This document shows, piece by piece, positions 11,867 to 23,815 of a DNA stretch of 64,000 nucleotides (position 1 is the first letter of the stretch; each line of letters opens with the position of its first letter). The notes below the pieces were generated by a model that ran no database searches, was not told the DNA's origin, and worked only from the letters and a program-made list of their open reading frames with translations. Made by a program: the position numbers and the translations under genes. The stretch comes from Valencia hispanica (taxonomy: Eukaryota > Chordata > Actinopteri > Cyprinodontiformes > Valenciidae), in assembly GCA_963556495.2 (NCBI GenBank), contig OY747715.1, positions 14,249,239-14,313,238 on the forward strand, written 5' to 3'.

Positions 11867-13172
11867 GAAACATAATAAGCTCAATTTCTGGATCTCAGCA
11901 TGCATGGGAAAAAAAAAATCTACTAATAACAACAAACACTACCTACCATGTGAATTTGAAGGTTATTTTTAATCTGAACGCTAAATTTGGTTTTGCTCTG
12001 TTTAAAGTCATCAGACTATGCAGGCATAATCAGAGGTTTGCCATCTCCAAATCTCAAGGTGTTTTCATTTGGTCTGCTGCTTCCTGTTTCTTTAAGTTTG
12101 GCATTGTTGTTTGAAAACCTTGACGTCGTAGTCCATTCATTCTTTCTGAAATGTATGTAACTTAGAAAATACCCAAATGATGATGTGTTATTTTTCGCCC
12201 GATTTGACGCACTTTCCGATGCAAAATGGTAGCACACCAGTCGAAATTAGATTAGTTGGGTAAAAAAATAAAATAATAATTGCTTACATCAAAAATCTTA
12301 ACAAAGAACTGGCATGTTGACTGTTTTCAATTTATGACTAAAGATTAAAAGTTCAAATTATTTTGACAGTTATTGACAAGCAAGCTGCAAACATGTTAAA
12401 ACCATTCAAATTACAGGCATATGTCAACTCACTTGGTTTTGGAGGTCTTTCAACATCAATTAAAATTCTGCAGTTTCCAACACAATCACGCCCACGTTAC
12501 TGTTGTAAGAACTTTGTGCACAGCTTTGCCAACCCTCATTACCCTCTCCAGACATGCCCAGGCCAACACTGCTTTTCTACACATCCGTGCATAGGAGCTT
12601 TTAACACGTGTGGCTCACCTGAAAGGGATACAAGATCATAAAACATTCACAAGCATGCTACATTTTTGCCTTTGGACTTAGGACAGGTGTACAATGTCCC
12701 CATTAATATTTCATGGTTATTAGAATTAGTTAGTATTTTCATTCTTTTAAGGGATGACGTTTGCTTATTTTTCTGTTCAAAGGTGAGAACATAACCAGTA
12801 TTAATTGTATTGAACAGATAAACCTGTTCTTTCTACCTCTTGCGTGAAGTTATTTTAAGAGTAGCTCACAATCACAGAGGATAACACTGATCATTTACTG
12901 GGATTTCATGCTATGACACCAATACAGTGTTTACTACATAGAGGGAAACTAAAAGTGCATCATACAGGAATCAGTTGTCATATTTAAATATATTCCTTGA
13001 TGATTTAACAATAAGCTGCTCAATCTCCTTTGGACAGTTGATTGTCACAGAGTGAAATATGTTTATTGCATGTTTATTTGTCAAAGATTCAAAAAAATAA
13101 AATAACAAGCCTGAAAGAGAAAGAGAAAAAGATATTAAAAACATAATCACGCTGTGATATCCCTCTTGGTTT
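11867..13172. other. Unique sequence
   Basis: No gene is recognised. The open frame at 12363-12641 is cysteine- and proline-rich but matches no family I know. Confidence 0.45.
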
Positions 13173-13237
13173 GAGCTATACAAACACTTAATTTCCCTCT
13201 GGGATCAATAAAGTATGTTTGAATTGAATTGAATTGA
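13173..13237 (+). mobile_element. LINE 3' end with TTGAATTGAATTG tail
   Basis: GAGCTATAC, then TTAATTTCCCTCTGGGATCA, ATAAAGTA, then GAATT repeats: the conserved 3' terminus of a fish LINE. The same block occurs in reverse at 44640-44735, next to a real RT C-terminus, which identifies this isolated piece. Confidence 0.8.
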
Positions 13238-13554
13238 AGTGAAGTTTATAGTAACCTCTAACTATAGATTTGTAGAATGTTGTTGTTCCAGTTAGGAAGG
13301 TTGGTTTCACAAATGTTCAGTCCAATCTACACAGGTAATTAAAAGCATTAACTTTGCTTTTAATTAGAGGCTCCAACATCTGCTTTAGTGTTTTTTGGGA
13401 GGGCAAAGTTTTCGTACATTTCTTCTCCAAGGTGAGGGCTTGTGGACTGTTGTGTGTCCGGTCACCGATAAAGAGCCACTGATCTGTGACCAGTGCAGCT
13501 TAACCACCGGTGCAGAAGGAGCGCATGCTGCAGGATTTCCTCCCACTTAAGAGA
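13238..13554. other. Unassigned sequence upstream of a hAT fragment
   Basis: No motif is seen. It may include eroded transposon sequence, because the hAT fragment that follows has no clear 5' boundary. Confidence 0.4.
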
Positions 13555-13830
13555 GAAATGTTCCTGATTTAAAAACTTTGGGTGAAGTGGCTCTTGTAAT
13601 TCCAGTCTCCAGTGTGGCAGCAGAGCACGGATTTAGCCTCCTGAACAATATCAAAACCCCCATGAGACGTCATCTGTCCAGGACAAAAGTCCAGCACCTC
13701 ATGACAATAATGTCTGCAGCCATCCCACTTGGGACATTTGATTATGTGCAAGCGGGTGTGCAATTCAGGTACATGCGGACCAGGAAGAAGTTGTGAGACT
13801 CGGTGTTCAGGCCACAGCAGGCGACCTGTT
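13555..13830 (+). pseudogene. hAT transposase C-terminal dimerisation region, remnant
   Basis: The frame 13578-13796 encodes about 72 residues beginning LGEVALVIPVSSVAAEHGFS (residue 1 is a Leu codon, TTG) and continuing LLNNIKTPMRRHLSRTKVQHLM. This is the C-terminal hAT dimerisation motif (pattern: P.SS...ER.FS..N.IKT..R..L....L..LM). Most of the transposase, including the DDE catalytic core, is missing and an in-frame stop lies just upstream, so this is a dead fragment. A second, more decayed copy of the same sequence lies at 43680-43935. It may descend from a ZBED/zinc-finger-862-like hAT lineage, but the fragment is too short to say. Confidence 0.8.
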
Positions 13831-16071
13831 CGTATTTTAAGCGTAGTCGTTTAATTTCATTATTTATATGTCATTATGATCATTTTAAAAATTGATGGGT
13901 AAAAACAAGACAATGACCGGATTTCTTTGACCCCGTCAGTCAAAACGACAATGAAAAGTAGAGCACAGCCTCTGCTTCTTGGTCACCCCTACAGTTATAC
14001 TAAATACCTGATCCTACCAACAATTTGTACATTTTGTAAACGGGTTGAACATATTTTTATAACCTGCTTTTTTTGTTTATATTTTAGCTTGGTGTTTTGC
14101 GATCCAGCTTGATATTATTTGCATCTTTACTGAAAGAAGGGAAATCAAAAATAGTGCATTAAAAATCACCTTTACATCAACATCTCAATCTTTTTAAGAC
14201 CTAAAATCCTTTTTAAACCTTTTATTTTCTCCCCTACTCCTTTCGCGCTAAAGGTGGGTTTACCAGCTGAAATAAATGGAATGTGACAGCTTTCTCTTGG
14301 ATCCTTGGGGGTCTTTTGATTTCATGACAGCAGCATGTTGTTTTTTTGCTCCCTGTGTGCATCCAATGAGTGACCATTGTGCATAGAGCACAGCTTTCCA
14401 GTCATGGCAGTGTGTGAACTGCAGACTTTGTTTTTATTAGCGCCGTGAGAGAATTGCTGCTCTGCCTGTAAGTCCGCTCGTGCGTGTTGATGGAGGTCGG
14501 TTAACAGTGTCAGTCTTGCATCGCACCAATGCCCTGCCTTAATTGTTATTGTTGCAGCTATTCAACGCTTCTCTGACACTTTGACACTCATATTGTGCCA
14601 GGAGGAGTGTTTGTGCGTCCGTTTGTGTGTGTCATGTCCATTTCTTTGTATGCACTTATGTTTAGTTGTGTGATTGTGGTTTGTCATTCTACGCTTACTG
14701 TTTGTGGTGTGTATATGCTTCAAAAGTTGTCAATGTCACTGTGAATTTCTGACAAACAGGCAAAACATTTAACCTGAGCCTGTAATGCAGCTGAGTGAAG
14801 CCTCCTTTGTTTTTGTGCAACCCGGATTTAGAAGTCTACTAAATAGTTTTAGAAGTTGTTACCACCCCGATTAGTCAGGTTGTTGTTTTTGGAGACCAGA
14901 AGAGCTCTACTGACATAAACTAAAGTCAGCTTGATCTGTTTGATGCCAACTGGGGCAAAAATCCTCACATATTATCTGAATCTTGCTAGTTATTGAGTAA
15001 ATGAAAGCAAATGTAAAAAATTTATGGAAGCCCTAATAGGCCATTAAAAATTCTTCTGATGACATTATGATATTTTCCAAGGCTTTGTTGTTTAAAAGAA
15101 AAAGGAAATGTAACCATAATTTTTTTTAATAATCTTTTTTGTCAGTACTTATCTCTCATAAATGGTTGGAAAATACTCTCAAATAATATTTGCCTTCCTC
15201 CCCTGAAGAATTGTTTTCTTCCTGAAAATGCATGTATTCGAGGCTTAAAACCCCATATACAACAATATTGTCAAATAAACGCTGTACTCAGATTACTCAT
15301 TAGCATAAAAACAATATATGTTGATGAAATAATTAAACATTTAACACAATTTATGTTATCTTAACTAGCTTTGCACAACAAACTAGATGTAAAAATCGAA
15401 TTCAGTTATCAATTACTTCATCCCTTGATATCATGAAAAAGGAAACTTTGTCCAGAGAAAAATGTTTGTTTTTTGTTTTTTATCATTTTACATCTATCAA
15501 TCAATCCCTTAAAAAGCTATATTTAATATAAATTTATGTTTACTTATTTTATTTTGGACTTCTTACAATACTTTAATCCCATATAAGAAAGCATGGACAG
15601 CCTAGAATTAAGCATAGCTTAACATCACTGTGTTCTTGTTAGGAGGCAGCTGACTGCATAACTGAATCAGCTTAGTGTTCTCTCTAATCATAGCAAAAGT
15701 AGATAAAATAAGATACTTTACTATCCGTTAAATGTACATAAATTGACATTTTCCTTCAGCATCTTGGGTGCATCCGACTGAATTTGTTTAAGCCCATGTT
15801 AGCTATTAAAATACCATTAAATACTAGCACTCATCTGCCTTTTGCCCTTCATGTTTCCTACATAATGATGCATAGCTAAAACGTAGGCTGGCTAACAAGA
15901 GGAGAGCCATATGGGGTCAAAAATTACAAGGTCAAAAATGAACAGCAATAATTTGAGTTATTCAGTCATAAGAAAAAGAGAATTGGAGTTCATTTTCGAT
16001 GTCATATTTTTACCATGGTATTCATTTATTTATAAATGTAACAGTTTATAAGTATATGTTTGATTACCAAG
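13831..16071. other. Unique AT-rich sequence; less AT-rich island near 14.4-14.6 kb
   Basis: No coding features. The stretch 14430-14600 is less AT-rich than its neighbours and looks like a candidate non-coding conserved element, but this cannot be tested here. Confidence 0.35.
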
Positions 16072-16194
16072 CTAAAAATTTAGTTCACAAACTAAATATT
16101 TAGATAGAAAGCTAAATATTTAGCTAGCAAACTACACTGGCTTGCTAAATATATAGCTTCAAACTAAATATTTAACTCAGAACTAAATATTTAG
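16072..16194. repeat. About 20-bp tandem array of CTAAATATTTAG palindromes
   Basis: Unit starts at 16072, 16092, 16112, 16132 (degenerate), 16145, 16164 and 16183, so spacing is 20, 20, 20, 13, 19, 19. Each good unit opens with the 12-bp palindrome CTAAATATTTAG or a near variant. Confidence 0.85.
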
Positions 16195-16414
16195 CTAACA
16201 TGCAAATTAATTTTCCGATAAGTGGAAGTGGAGTGTCAAGATGAAAGCTTGATCTTGCGAACTTCTATGTAAACTCCTGCTGCTGGTGCAGTCACTGTCG
16301 CTGTAAAATCATCAGTAAATGTATTGCCGCTAAAACGACTCATCACTATGAGAATATGTGTGAAAGTATGATTTAACGCAAAAACAAATGTGGTGCTCCA
16401 GTATCAATACATGT

Positions 16415-16515
16415 ACATCTCAGTAAATTACAATGTGTACCATTATAAATAATCAAAAATAACAGAAATAGGGGCTTGAAAACATCAATCTGTGTGTAAT
16501 TAATCTATTGGTTGG
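16415..16515. mobile_element. Tc1/mariner-type MITE fragment
   Basis: Contains ACATCTCAGTAAATTA and, further on, GGCTTGAAAACATCAATCTG with GTGTAATTAATCTAT, the terminal and internal phrases of a common fish non-autonomous Tc1 element. A second fragment of the same family is at 55465-55620. Confidence 0.55.
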
Positions 16516-19321
16516 CAGTTCTAACCTGTCCCCATATATCAGGTAAAACATTATCCTGTCACAGCTGTTGGATATAATGAGTATATACTCGTCTACTCTA
16601 CTTTTTTGTTATGTTATAAATTTGCATCATTATTATCTTAATGTCACCACAATATAAGAATGAATTAAATCTCTTTCAAATAAACACAGATTATTCTTTA
16701 AACTGTTCAAATCAAGACAAAGAATCTAAATTGTAGGATTGCCACCCAAGCATTGATCTAAAAGAATACATCATCTAATTACAAACTAAAAAAAGCAGCT
16801 CAACAGTGTTAATATATAATCTCAGGCACTTTAATGGGTCATATTTACTATACTGGCATAATACCCTATCATCAATTCCCTTTGTACTGGCTGATTGTAG
16901 GCTCACAGGATTACAACAGGCAGTTTCAATGAAGCACATTTGCAGGTGTAAGCTCAGACTTTTGTCTGCACTTTGTCTGTTAGTCTCTGTCGGTGCTCTA
17001 AATATACAGCTAAGGCCTCATTTTAAGGAGTATAAAAAGCAAAATGAACAGTTCTCTCCCTAGAGGAAGTTGAAAAAGGATTGGCAGGGACACCAATGTC
17101 TGCAGGGACACTATTCTTTCAGAAAAAAGCACTATGTAAGCATCCAAAGCTAATTGGCCCCAAGGTTTTTTGATAAAATGTCAAAAATCCAGGTCTGAAA
17201 CAGAGATCAATTCTCAACCAGAAGAGAGCCAGAATTACATTTGTGCTGCACCAAATCCAGCCGACCCCTGCTTTAACTCTGTCATCCCCTCCTCCCCCTG
17301 TATTTGTGTCTGCCTCAATCAAATATGATGACCATAGTGGCTCCTAACAGGCTAAATGAGAACCATTTTGGTGTTGCCATTAAGCCTAGATAGCAGCATA
17401 ACAGGGCCAGGACTTACCTTTAAGTCAGAGTGAAGTCCCCCCTCTCTTCTTTTATTCCTTTGTTTTTTCATGATTTTAAAGTTGCTGTTTACTCTATTGT
17501 AATTTTTAAAGCATACAAACATTGTCTTTTTTTTCCTTTTCTCTTTCCAGCTCACAGCTCACATAGGTTGTATGTGAACCCACTTTGCCACAGTTGAATA
17601 ATTCAGGTGGGACTTTATATTAAAATGCAGTCAAACAAACCGTATCGCTGTCACACTTGTATCCTCCATGGATTTTCTTCACAATACTTTACATTGTTTT
17701 AGATTTATTTACAAATAAGGAAAGTTTAACTTGCATGAACTAAAAGCATTGATAAAGAAATAACTGGTTTCATTTTAAACAATCTGCATAGCAACATTTG
17801 TAAGTTTTTGCAATGAAAAGTTTTTAAAGTTACTCTGGTTTTACTTTTGAAAGATTATATGATTTTCCTGGGGTTTTTTTTAGGTTTTCTCTCCACCAAA
17901 GTAGCCTGTAGCAAAACCAGTATCCAAAATGTAACTCCACAAAGACAACACAACACCTCTCTATTTGTCAGGCTAAATTGCTTTTGGTTAAAACAAGGAA
18001 TGCTGGTAATTTTACAGCGCTTTCACTGTTATGTGCTCTGTAATAAAGACATAATCAGTTACATCCTTTCCAACAGGGATTGTGGAAAAATCCAACACCT
18101 CAAATTTTCAAATGAAATGCTAAAGTCAACATGACAATGTTGGTTTTGCTTTTTACTGACTTTGTGTACACCATCAACATACTATACTTTGATCCAACAT
18201 TAAAGAGTTGTCCTCAGTAACACCAATTTTGACATTTTAAATAGATACTTTTCTAACTTCTTGAAGTAATTAGCTATGTAGCTAACACTAGTTGGTACAT
18301 AACCAGGTACAACAAGCGAAATTGGCCACAATTTGAGTCCTCCGTCATTTAAGCTTGGGACTGACCAAAATAATCAAAAACAATTACATTAGAAGAGTAG
18401 AGTTGCTTTTTATTCTTTTTAATTAATTTATTTTTGTTTTATAGTTTAATGTTTTTAGGTCTGGTTTGGTTTTTAACCACAGGAGCCAACTACGGAGCCT
18501 ACGAGTCACAAGAAAAAAAGAAGAAAATTTTTAGTTGCAACATTTCTACTGCCTTATTTTGCACATCAATGATCAAATAAACAATAAAATAAACATTCAA
18601 TGTTATGTGCAATATTTGCACATATTGCATATGTACTTTCTTACTTTCTTTATCAGGTTACAAATGAAAACTGACAGTTCAGAAATCTATACATAAATGG
18701 TCTTATAGACATATCTGGAGATTATGGAAGTTTATGTTTGCATGTTTTCTGCTTTTCAGATTTGATTTTTGCTGTTGAGAAATCTACATGATTATTTACT
18801 ACCTTTTTGGCACAGGTTTTACTAACTAGCAGCAAAGCTTAACCTTTCTCTTTAATTGCATGTATTTTCTCTTCAAGAGAGAAAAGCTAACACAGCAAGA
18901 TGAAGTCACACACTTTTGCTTCTCAGAAACCTGCAGAGTGTTACATCAAAAGAAAGCACAAAGTCAAAGGGAAAGGCAGACCAAATGCTAGCAGTATATA
19001 ATCATTGGTAATTATAAGTGTGATGGTAATAACTGTCTTACGGGAAACATCGATAACATTTTAAACTCAGCAACACAATTCAGGCTCAGAGTATAAATTA
19101 TCAGAGTGACATAAATACAGAAGTGTACCATACATTTAAAATTAATCAGAAAGGTAATTTTGTATGAAAAACCAAACAGGACCTGTGCCGTCCCTGTATT
19201 TAGGGCCGCTGGGGCCCAGTCCCACCAGATGTCGCTGGGGAGCTCTTTGCACAGCATGCTTAAATTAATCAACAGAACAGGATCGTTCTTTACAGATTAA
19301 TAATTTATAAAGACCGAGTCT
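16516..19321. other. Unique AT-rich sequence
   Basis: No gene is recognised. Open frames such as 16806-17063 and 17847-18134 have no known motifs. A small 9-bp-arm hairpin (TATGTGCAA / TTGCACATA) lies at 18604-18624. Confidence 0.45.
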
Positions 19322-20474
19322 GTGGGAACTGGTACACGCTGTCATATACGCCGGTCAAGCACATCCCAAACATGCTCAATGGGTGACATGTCCGGTGAGT
19401 ATGCTGGCCATGCAAGAACTGGGACATTTTCAGCTTCCAAGTATTGTGTACAGATCCTTGCAACATGGGGCATTATCTTGCTGAAACATGAGGTGATGTT
19501 CATGGATGTATGGCACAACAATGGGCCTCAGGATCTCCTCACGGTATCTCTGTGCATTCAAAATGCCATCAATAAAATGCACCTGTGTTCTTCGTCCATA
19601 ACAGATGCCTGCCCATACCATAACCCCACCACCACCATGGGCCACTCGATCCACAACATTGACATCAGCAAAGCACACACCCACACGTCTGCCATCTGCC
19701 CTGAACAATGTAAACCGAGATTCATCCATGAAGAGAACACCTCTCCAACGTGCCAGACGCCATCGAATGTGAGCTTTTGCCCACTCAAGTCTGTTACGGC
19801 GACGAGCTGGAGTCAGGTCAAGACCCCGATGAGGACGACGAGAATGCAGTTGAGCTTCCCTGAGACGGTTTGTGACAGTTTGTGCAGAAATTGTTTGGTT
19901 ATGCAAACCAATTGTTTCAGCAGCTGTCTGAGTGGCTGGTCTCAGACGATCTTGGAGGTGAAACTGCTGGATGTGGAGGTCCTGGGCTGGTGTGGTTACA
20001 CGTGGTCTGCGGTTGTGAGGCCGGTTGGATGTACTGCCATATTCTCTGAAACGCCTTTGGAGACGGCTTATGGTGGAGAAATGAACATTCAATGCACGAG
20101 CAACAGATCTGGTTGACATTCCTGCTGTCAGCATGCCAATTGCACGCTCCCTCAATGCTTGTGGCATCTGTGGCATTTTGCTGTGAGACAAAACTGCACA
20201 TTCCAGGGTGGCCTTTTATTGTTGGCAGTATAAAGTACACCTGTGCACTAATCATGATGTCAGATCAGCATCTTGATGTGGCACACCTGTGAGGTGGGAT
20301 GGATTATCTCAGCAAAGCAGAAGTGCTCACTATCACATATTTAGACTGATTTGTGAACAATGTTTGAGAGAAATGGTAATATTGTGTATCTGGAATGAAT
20401 TTTAGATATTTAAGTCCATCTCATGAAAAATGGGAGCAGAAACAAAGGTGTTGCGTTTATATTTTTGTTGAGTG
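19322..20474 (-). mobile_element. Fish Tc1-like transposon, 3' end missing
   Basis: The outer (5') end is intact: on the minus strand from 20474 it reads CACTCAACAAAAATATAAAC GCAACACC.., next to a TA at 20475-20476. The 5' UTR, the transposase gene and the coding region up to the third catalytic residue follow. Homology stops at about 19322, and no matching terminal repeat is found on that side, so the element lost its 3' end. It is non-autonomous. Confidence 0.9.
19373..20176 (-). pseudogene. Tc1-family transposase pseudogene
   Basis: DDE-type transposase for cut-and-paste at TA sites. The start chosen is the ATG at 20176 (MPQMPQ), the family's usual N-terminus. Numbered from there: a paired-like helix-turn-helix with LRERAIGMLTAGMSTRSVAR near the start and STISRLQRRFREYG about 34-47; a GRPR-like linker (HNRRPRVTTPAQ) at about 54-65; first catalytic Asp in FMDESRF (about 151); GGGGVMVWAGI at about 182-192; second Asp in QQDNAPC (about 234). 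A short in-frame loss follows RADGR (about 160-168), and bases are lost after QQDNAPC. The frame then shifts and ends at 19430. The third catalytic region (SPDMSPIEH) survives in another frame at about 19373-19400. The copy is clearly inactive. The plus-strand frame across the same interval is an antisense shadow. Confidence 0.9.
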
Positions 20475-20639
20475 TAAGTATTTGCCAGAATACTGACAAC
20501 CTCAGTAGGTTAAATCCTCTTGAAGCAGAGATTGGAGTCGGCCCCTTAATGTTTGTTTAAATAATAAACCTCTGAATTCACAGTGCGCACGCCCAACGTA
20601 AGCTCAGGTGACAGCTGAGCGGCACAAATGCCACGACCC

Positions 20640-20940
20640 CAAGCTGAGATTCCACTACCCATAACCCAACCATCATCTATACCCGCCCATCCTCTGTAGG
20701 GTTGGAGGGGGCTGGTGCCTATCTCCAGCAGTCATGAGGCAAGAGGTCACCAGCCCATCGCAGCACAACACAGAGACAGACAGGACAAATAACCATGCAC
20801 ACACACACACACTCATACCTAAGGGCAATTTAGAGAGAGCAATTAACCTATTTTACCCATGTTGTTGGACTGCGGGAGGAAGCCAGGGCCTTCTTGCTGC
20901 AAGGCAACAGTGCTACCAACTGCGCCACTGTGCAGCCCGT
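20640..20940 (-). repeat. High-copy teleost interspersed repeat (GGGGGCTGGTGCC type)
   Basis: The phrases GGGGGCTGGTGCCTATCTCC, CAACACAGAGACAGACAGGA, GGGCAATTTAGAGAGA and GGACTGCGGGAGGAAGCC are a very common fish repeat that normally ends in CATCC/GGATG units. The minus orientation is inferred from the shorter copy at 48401-48528, where the GGATG units form a 3' tail. It includes a short CA run near 20798-20812. Confidence 0.75.
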
Positions 20941-21922
20941 AGTAAGTGACCCTTTATTCCTAATTTCATGTAGACTATAAAAAAAGATTTCATTCTTCAA
21001 TTGCATTTACATAAAATGGCGTTTGTAGTGTGTAGATGTGTGCTATTTTATGTGGTTCATTTAATATTGAATCAGTATTAAATTAATCACAAAATATACC
21101 AATCAATATCAAAGTCAGATTGTATGCATCACTGAAGAATTAGTTGCTGCTATTAGGTGTGAGGTACTGTGCCCCACCTAACTCATCATGTAAGAGACAC
21201 CACTAAACAGGACTTCTCAAGCCATGAAGAAAACACGATCCATAAAGTTGCTCAGAAGTTCCAAGAGAAAATGTTTGTGTCACCTGGCCGCACTTTGCAA
21301 TAGTGGGGGGAATAGCCATGTTATAATATATTCTAACATGATTTTTGAGTTATCTGTACATTTTTAGTTAAAAAAAATCTGGAAACCTTATATCCTAAAT
21401 TTTATTTTCTGACACTTTTTTTTCCTCATGCAAAAATTAAACCAAATTAATCAAGTTTTAACGTAGAGATTCACTTGGTCACTGTCCATTTGACATAATG
21501 CATCATATCAAATAACATTGATTAGTCAAAGATCCAAGGCAGGAAGGTACTCTGTGGCTTCATCCCTTACTGATATTGTTATTATTCTGAATCTGACAAG
21601 AATTAGTGAGGTAAAAAAAGGAGGTCTGATGTTTACATTTATCTCCCTCTTCTATCTGACTCCACTGTAGCATCCACTGCCCTCAAGTTTTGGTCAAAAC
21701 GCTAACAATATTAGAGAAGACTTATGGAAATTTGGGTTGATATGCAGCTGTTTTATTTGTCTCTGATATCCAAAGTCGCTGTCTGGGAAGGAATCACTAA
21801 TTAGCTCTAATAATTGTATGGAAACTGCATATTAGGATGCATTTCAAAGTCTCAGTGTAAGGATACTGGCTTGCACAAATATAGAAAAGCACACTTTGTA
21901 CAGTTTTTCCAATATCTTATTG
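20941..21922. other. AT-rich sequence, nothing recognised
   Basis: No coding or repeat structure is visible between the two repeats. Confidence 0.5.
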
Positions 21923-22137
21923 CAGGGGGGGAAAAAAGTGTTTGGCAGTCACCGATTTGTGTAAGTTGTCCCCCTTAAAAAGATGAGAGAGGTCTGTAAT
22001 TTTTATCATACTTACACTTCAACTGTGAGAGACAGAATGTAAAAAAGAATCCAGGAAATCACACTGTATAATTTTTAAAGAATTTATTTGCATAATGGTG
22101 CAGAAAATAAGTATTTGTTCAAAAACAAAAGTTAACC

Positions 22138-22428
22138 TCAATAGTTTATAATGTAAAGTTGGTTGGCAATGACAGAGGTCAAACATTTCCTGCAGGTCTT
22201 CACTAGCTTTGCACACACTGTAGGTGGTATTTTGGCCCATTCTTCCATGCAAATCTTCTCTAGAGCTGTGATGTTTTGGGCAACACCGACTTTTAACTCC
22301 CTCCAGATATTCTCTACTGAACGGATGTCTGGAGACTGGCGAGGCCACTCCAGAATCTTGAAATGCTTTTTACGTAGCCACTCCTTCATTGTGTTTGGGA
22401 TCATTGTCGTGCTGGAAGATCCAGCCAT
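22138..22428 (-). pseudogene. Tc1 transposase C-terminal fragment
   Basis: Encodes about 96 residues: [20 protein letters not shown], then [24 protein letters not shown] and [16 protein letters not shown]. This is the C-terminal third of a fish Tc1 transposase, including the last catalytic acidic residue in the ENIWRELK motif. Upstream (higher coordinates) the gene continues in broken frames, with phrases matching the catalytic core at 22500-22740 and the N-terminal half at about 23215-23465, on either side of the solo LTR. The copy is dead through stops and frameshifts as well as the insertion. Confidence 0.85.
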
Positions 22429-22873
22429 GTTTTATCTTCAATGCTCTCACTGATGGAAGGAGGTTTTTGCCCAAACTCTCACCATATATTCATACTCTCC
22501 TTAATACGGATCAGTCGTTCTGTCCCACTTGGAGAAAAGCAGCCCCAAAGTATAATGTTTCCACCCCCATGCTTCACAGTGGGTATGGTGTTCTTTGGAT
22601 GCAACTAATCATTCTTCCCCTTCCGAACACGGTGAGTGGTGTTTATACCAAAAAGTTCTATTTTGGTCTCATCTGACCACATGACATTCTCCCAGTCCTC
22701 CATCCAGATGGTCTCTGGCAAACTTTAGACGGGCCTGGGCATGTGCTGGCTTAAGCAAAGGGACCTTTTGAGCGCAGCCGGATTTTATTCCATGACAACG
22801 TAGTGTATTATTAATAGTAACCTTTGTTACTGTGGTGCCAGCTCTCTTCAGGTCATTACCCAGTTCCCCCCGT

Positions 22874-23209
22874 TGTCAAGTATACTACACAGGCAGGAGT
22901 AGCTTCCGATCTTTTTATTAAAGGTAACCTCAAGTGCTGGATCTGGAAAACCAAACAGAAGATCTGGAGGTGACGCAGAAGCAGGCAGGGTGACTGGTTG
23001 ATGCAGGCAGGATGATTCGGCAACAGGACAGACATGAGACAACACGGCTGGTGTAGTGAGGAGTCTATCGAAGTTCAGGGTAGGTGGACCAGATGACTGA
23101 ACGGGGAAGAGGTGAGTCAATACTGTTTAAGTAGGGGGAAGTGACCCCTGGAGGATAGGTCTGGAGAGTGGCACAGGTGGAAGTGGTTGGAGATGATGAA
23201 CTCCTGACA
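22874..23209 (-). mobile_element. 336-bp solo LTR, Ty3/gypsy-like
   Basis: Begins TGTCAAG and ends CTCCTGACA (TG..CA inverted termini). It is flanked by a perfect 5-bp target duplication CCCGT (22869-22873 and 23210-23214) inside the Tc1 element. Minus orientation is inferred from a TATA-like ACTTAAA (complement near 23128-23134) and an AATAAAAAG polyadenylation signal (complement near 22911-22919) in proper order. No internal gag/pol is present, so this is the product of LTR-LTR recombination. The gypsy assignment is by style (5-bp duplication, termini) and not proven. Confidence 0.88.
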
Positions 23210-23815
23210 CCCGTGTAGTTCTGGGTTATTTCTTCACCCTTCTCAGTTTCATGTGTACCCCACAAGGTGAGGTCTTGCATGGGGCACCAGGTCAAGGAAG
23301 ATTGTCAGTGATCTTGTATTTATTCCATTTTCTAACAATTGCTCCAACTGTTGAGCTCTACTCACCAAGCTGCTTGCTGCTATTGTAGATTAGCTCATCC
23401 CAGTCTTGTGTAGGTATACAATCTTGTCCCTGGTGTCCTTAAACAGTTCTCTGGTCTTGGCCATGGTGGAGGTTGTAGTCTGACTGTTTAAAGGTGTAGG
23501 CAGGTGTCTTTTATACAGATTATGAGTTCAAACGGGTGTAATTAACGCAAGTAAAAAGGGGAGAATAGAAGAGTTTCTTAAAGAAGAAGTAACAGGTCTG
23601 TGAGTGCCAGAATTCTTGCTTTGTTTGTGCTAAATACATATTGTCTGCACCATTAAATAAATGCTTTAACTATCATACAATCTGATTTTCCAGATTATTT
23701 TTTTTACATTCTGTCTCTCACAGTTGAAGTGTACCTATGATGAAAATTACAGACCTCTTTCATTTTTTGAAGTGGGACACAAATTGATGGGCAAATACTT
23801 TTTTGCTCCACTGTA

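Larger units (their letters stand above)
21923..23813 (-). mobile_element. Tc1-like transposon split by a solo LTR
   Basis: Long terminal inverted repeats of nearly 200 bp bound the element. On the left is AGAGGTCTGTAATTTTTATC then ACTTCAACTGTGAGAGACAG, and the same motifs are complemented at 23700-23770. The right end reads CAGTGGAGCAAAAAAGTATT on the minus strand next to TA at 23814-23815. Between them, on the minus strand, lies a decayed transposase gene. The left end (CAGGGGGGGAAAAAAGTG) is more diverged. Without the inserted LTR and its duplicated target the element would be about 1.55 kb, a normal Tc1 size. Confidence 0.9.

Noticed and set aside
17847..18134. 95-codon frame with a hydrophobic start resembling a signal peptide
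   Set aside because: No family motif, AT-rich codons, no splice or promoter context; consistent with chance.
19322..20116. 264-codon plus-strand open frame
   Set aside because: It is antisense to the Tc1 transposase; the minus-strand frame has the real domain motifs.
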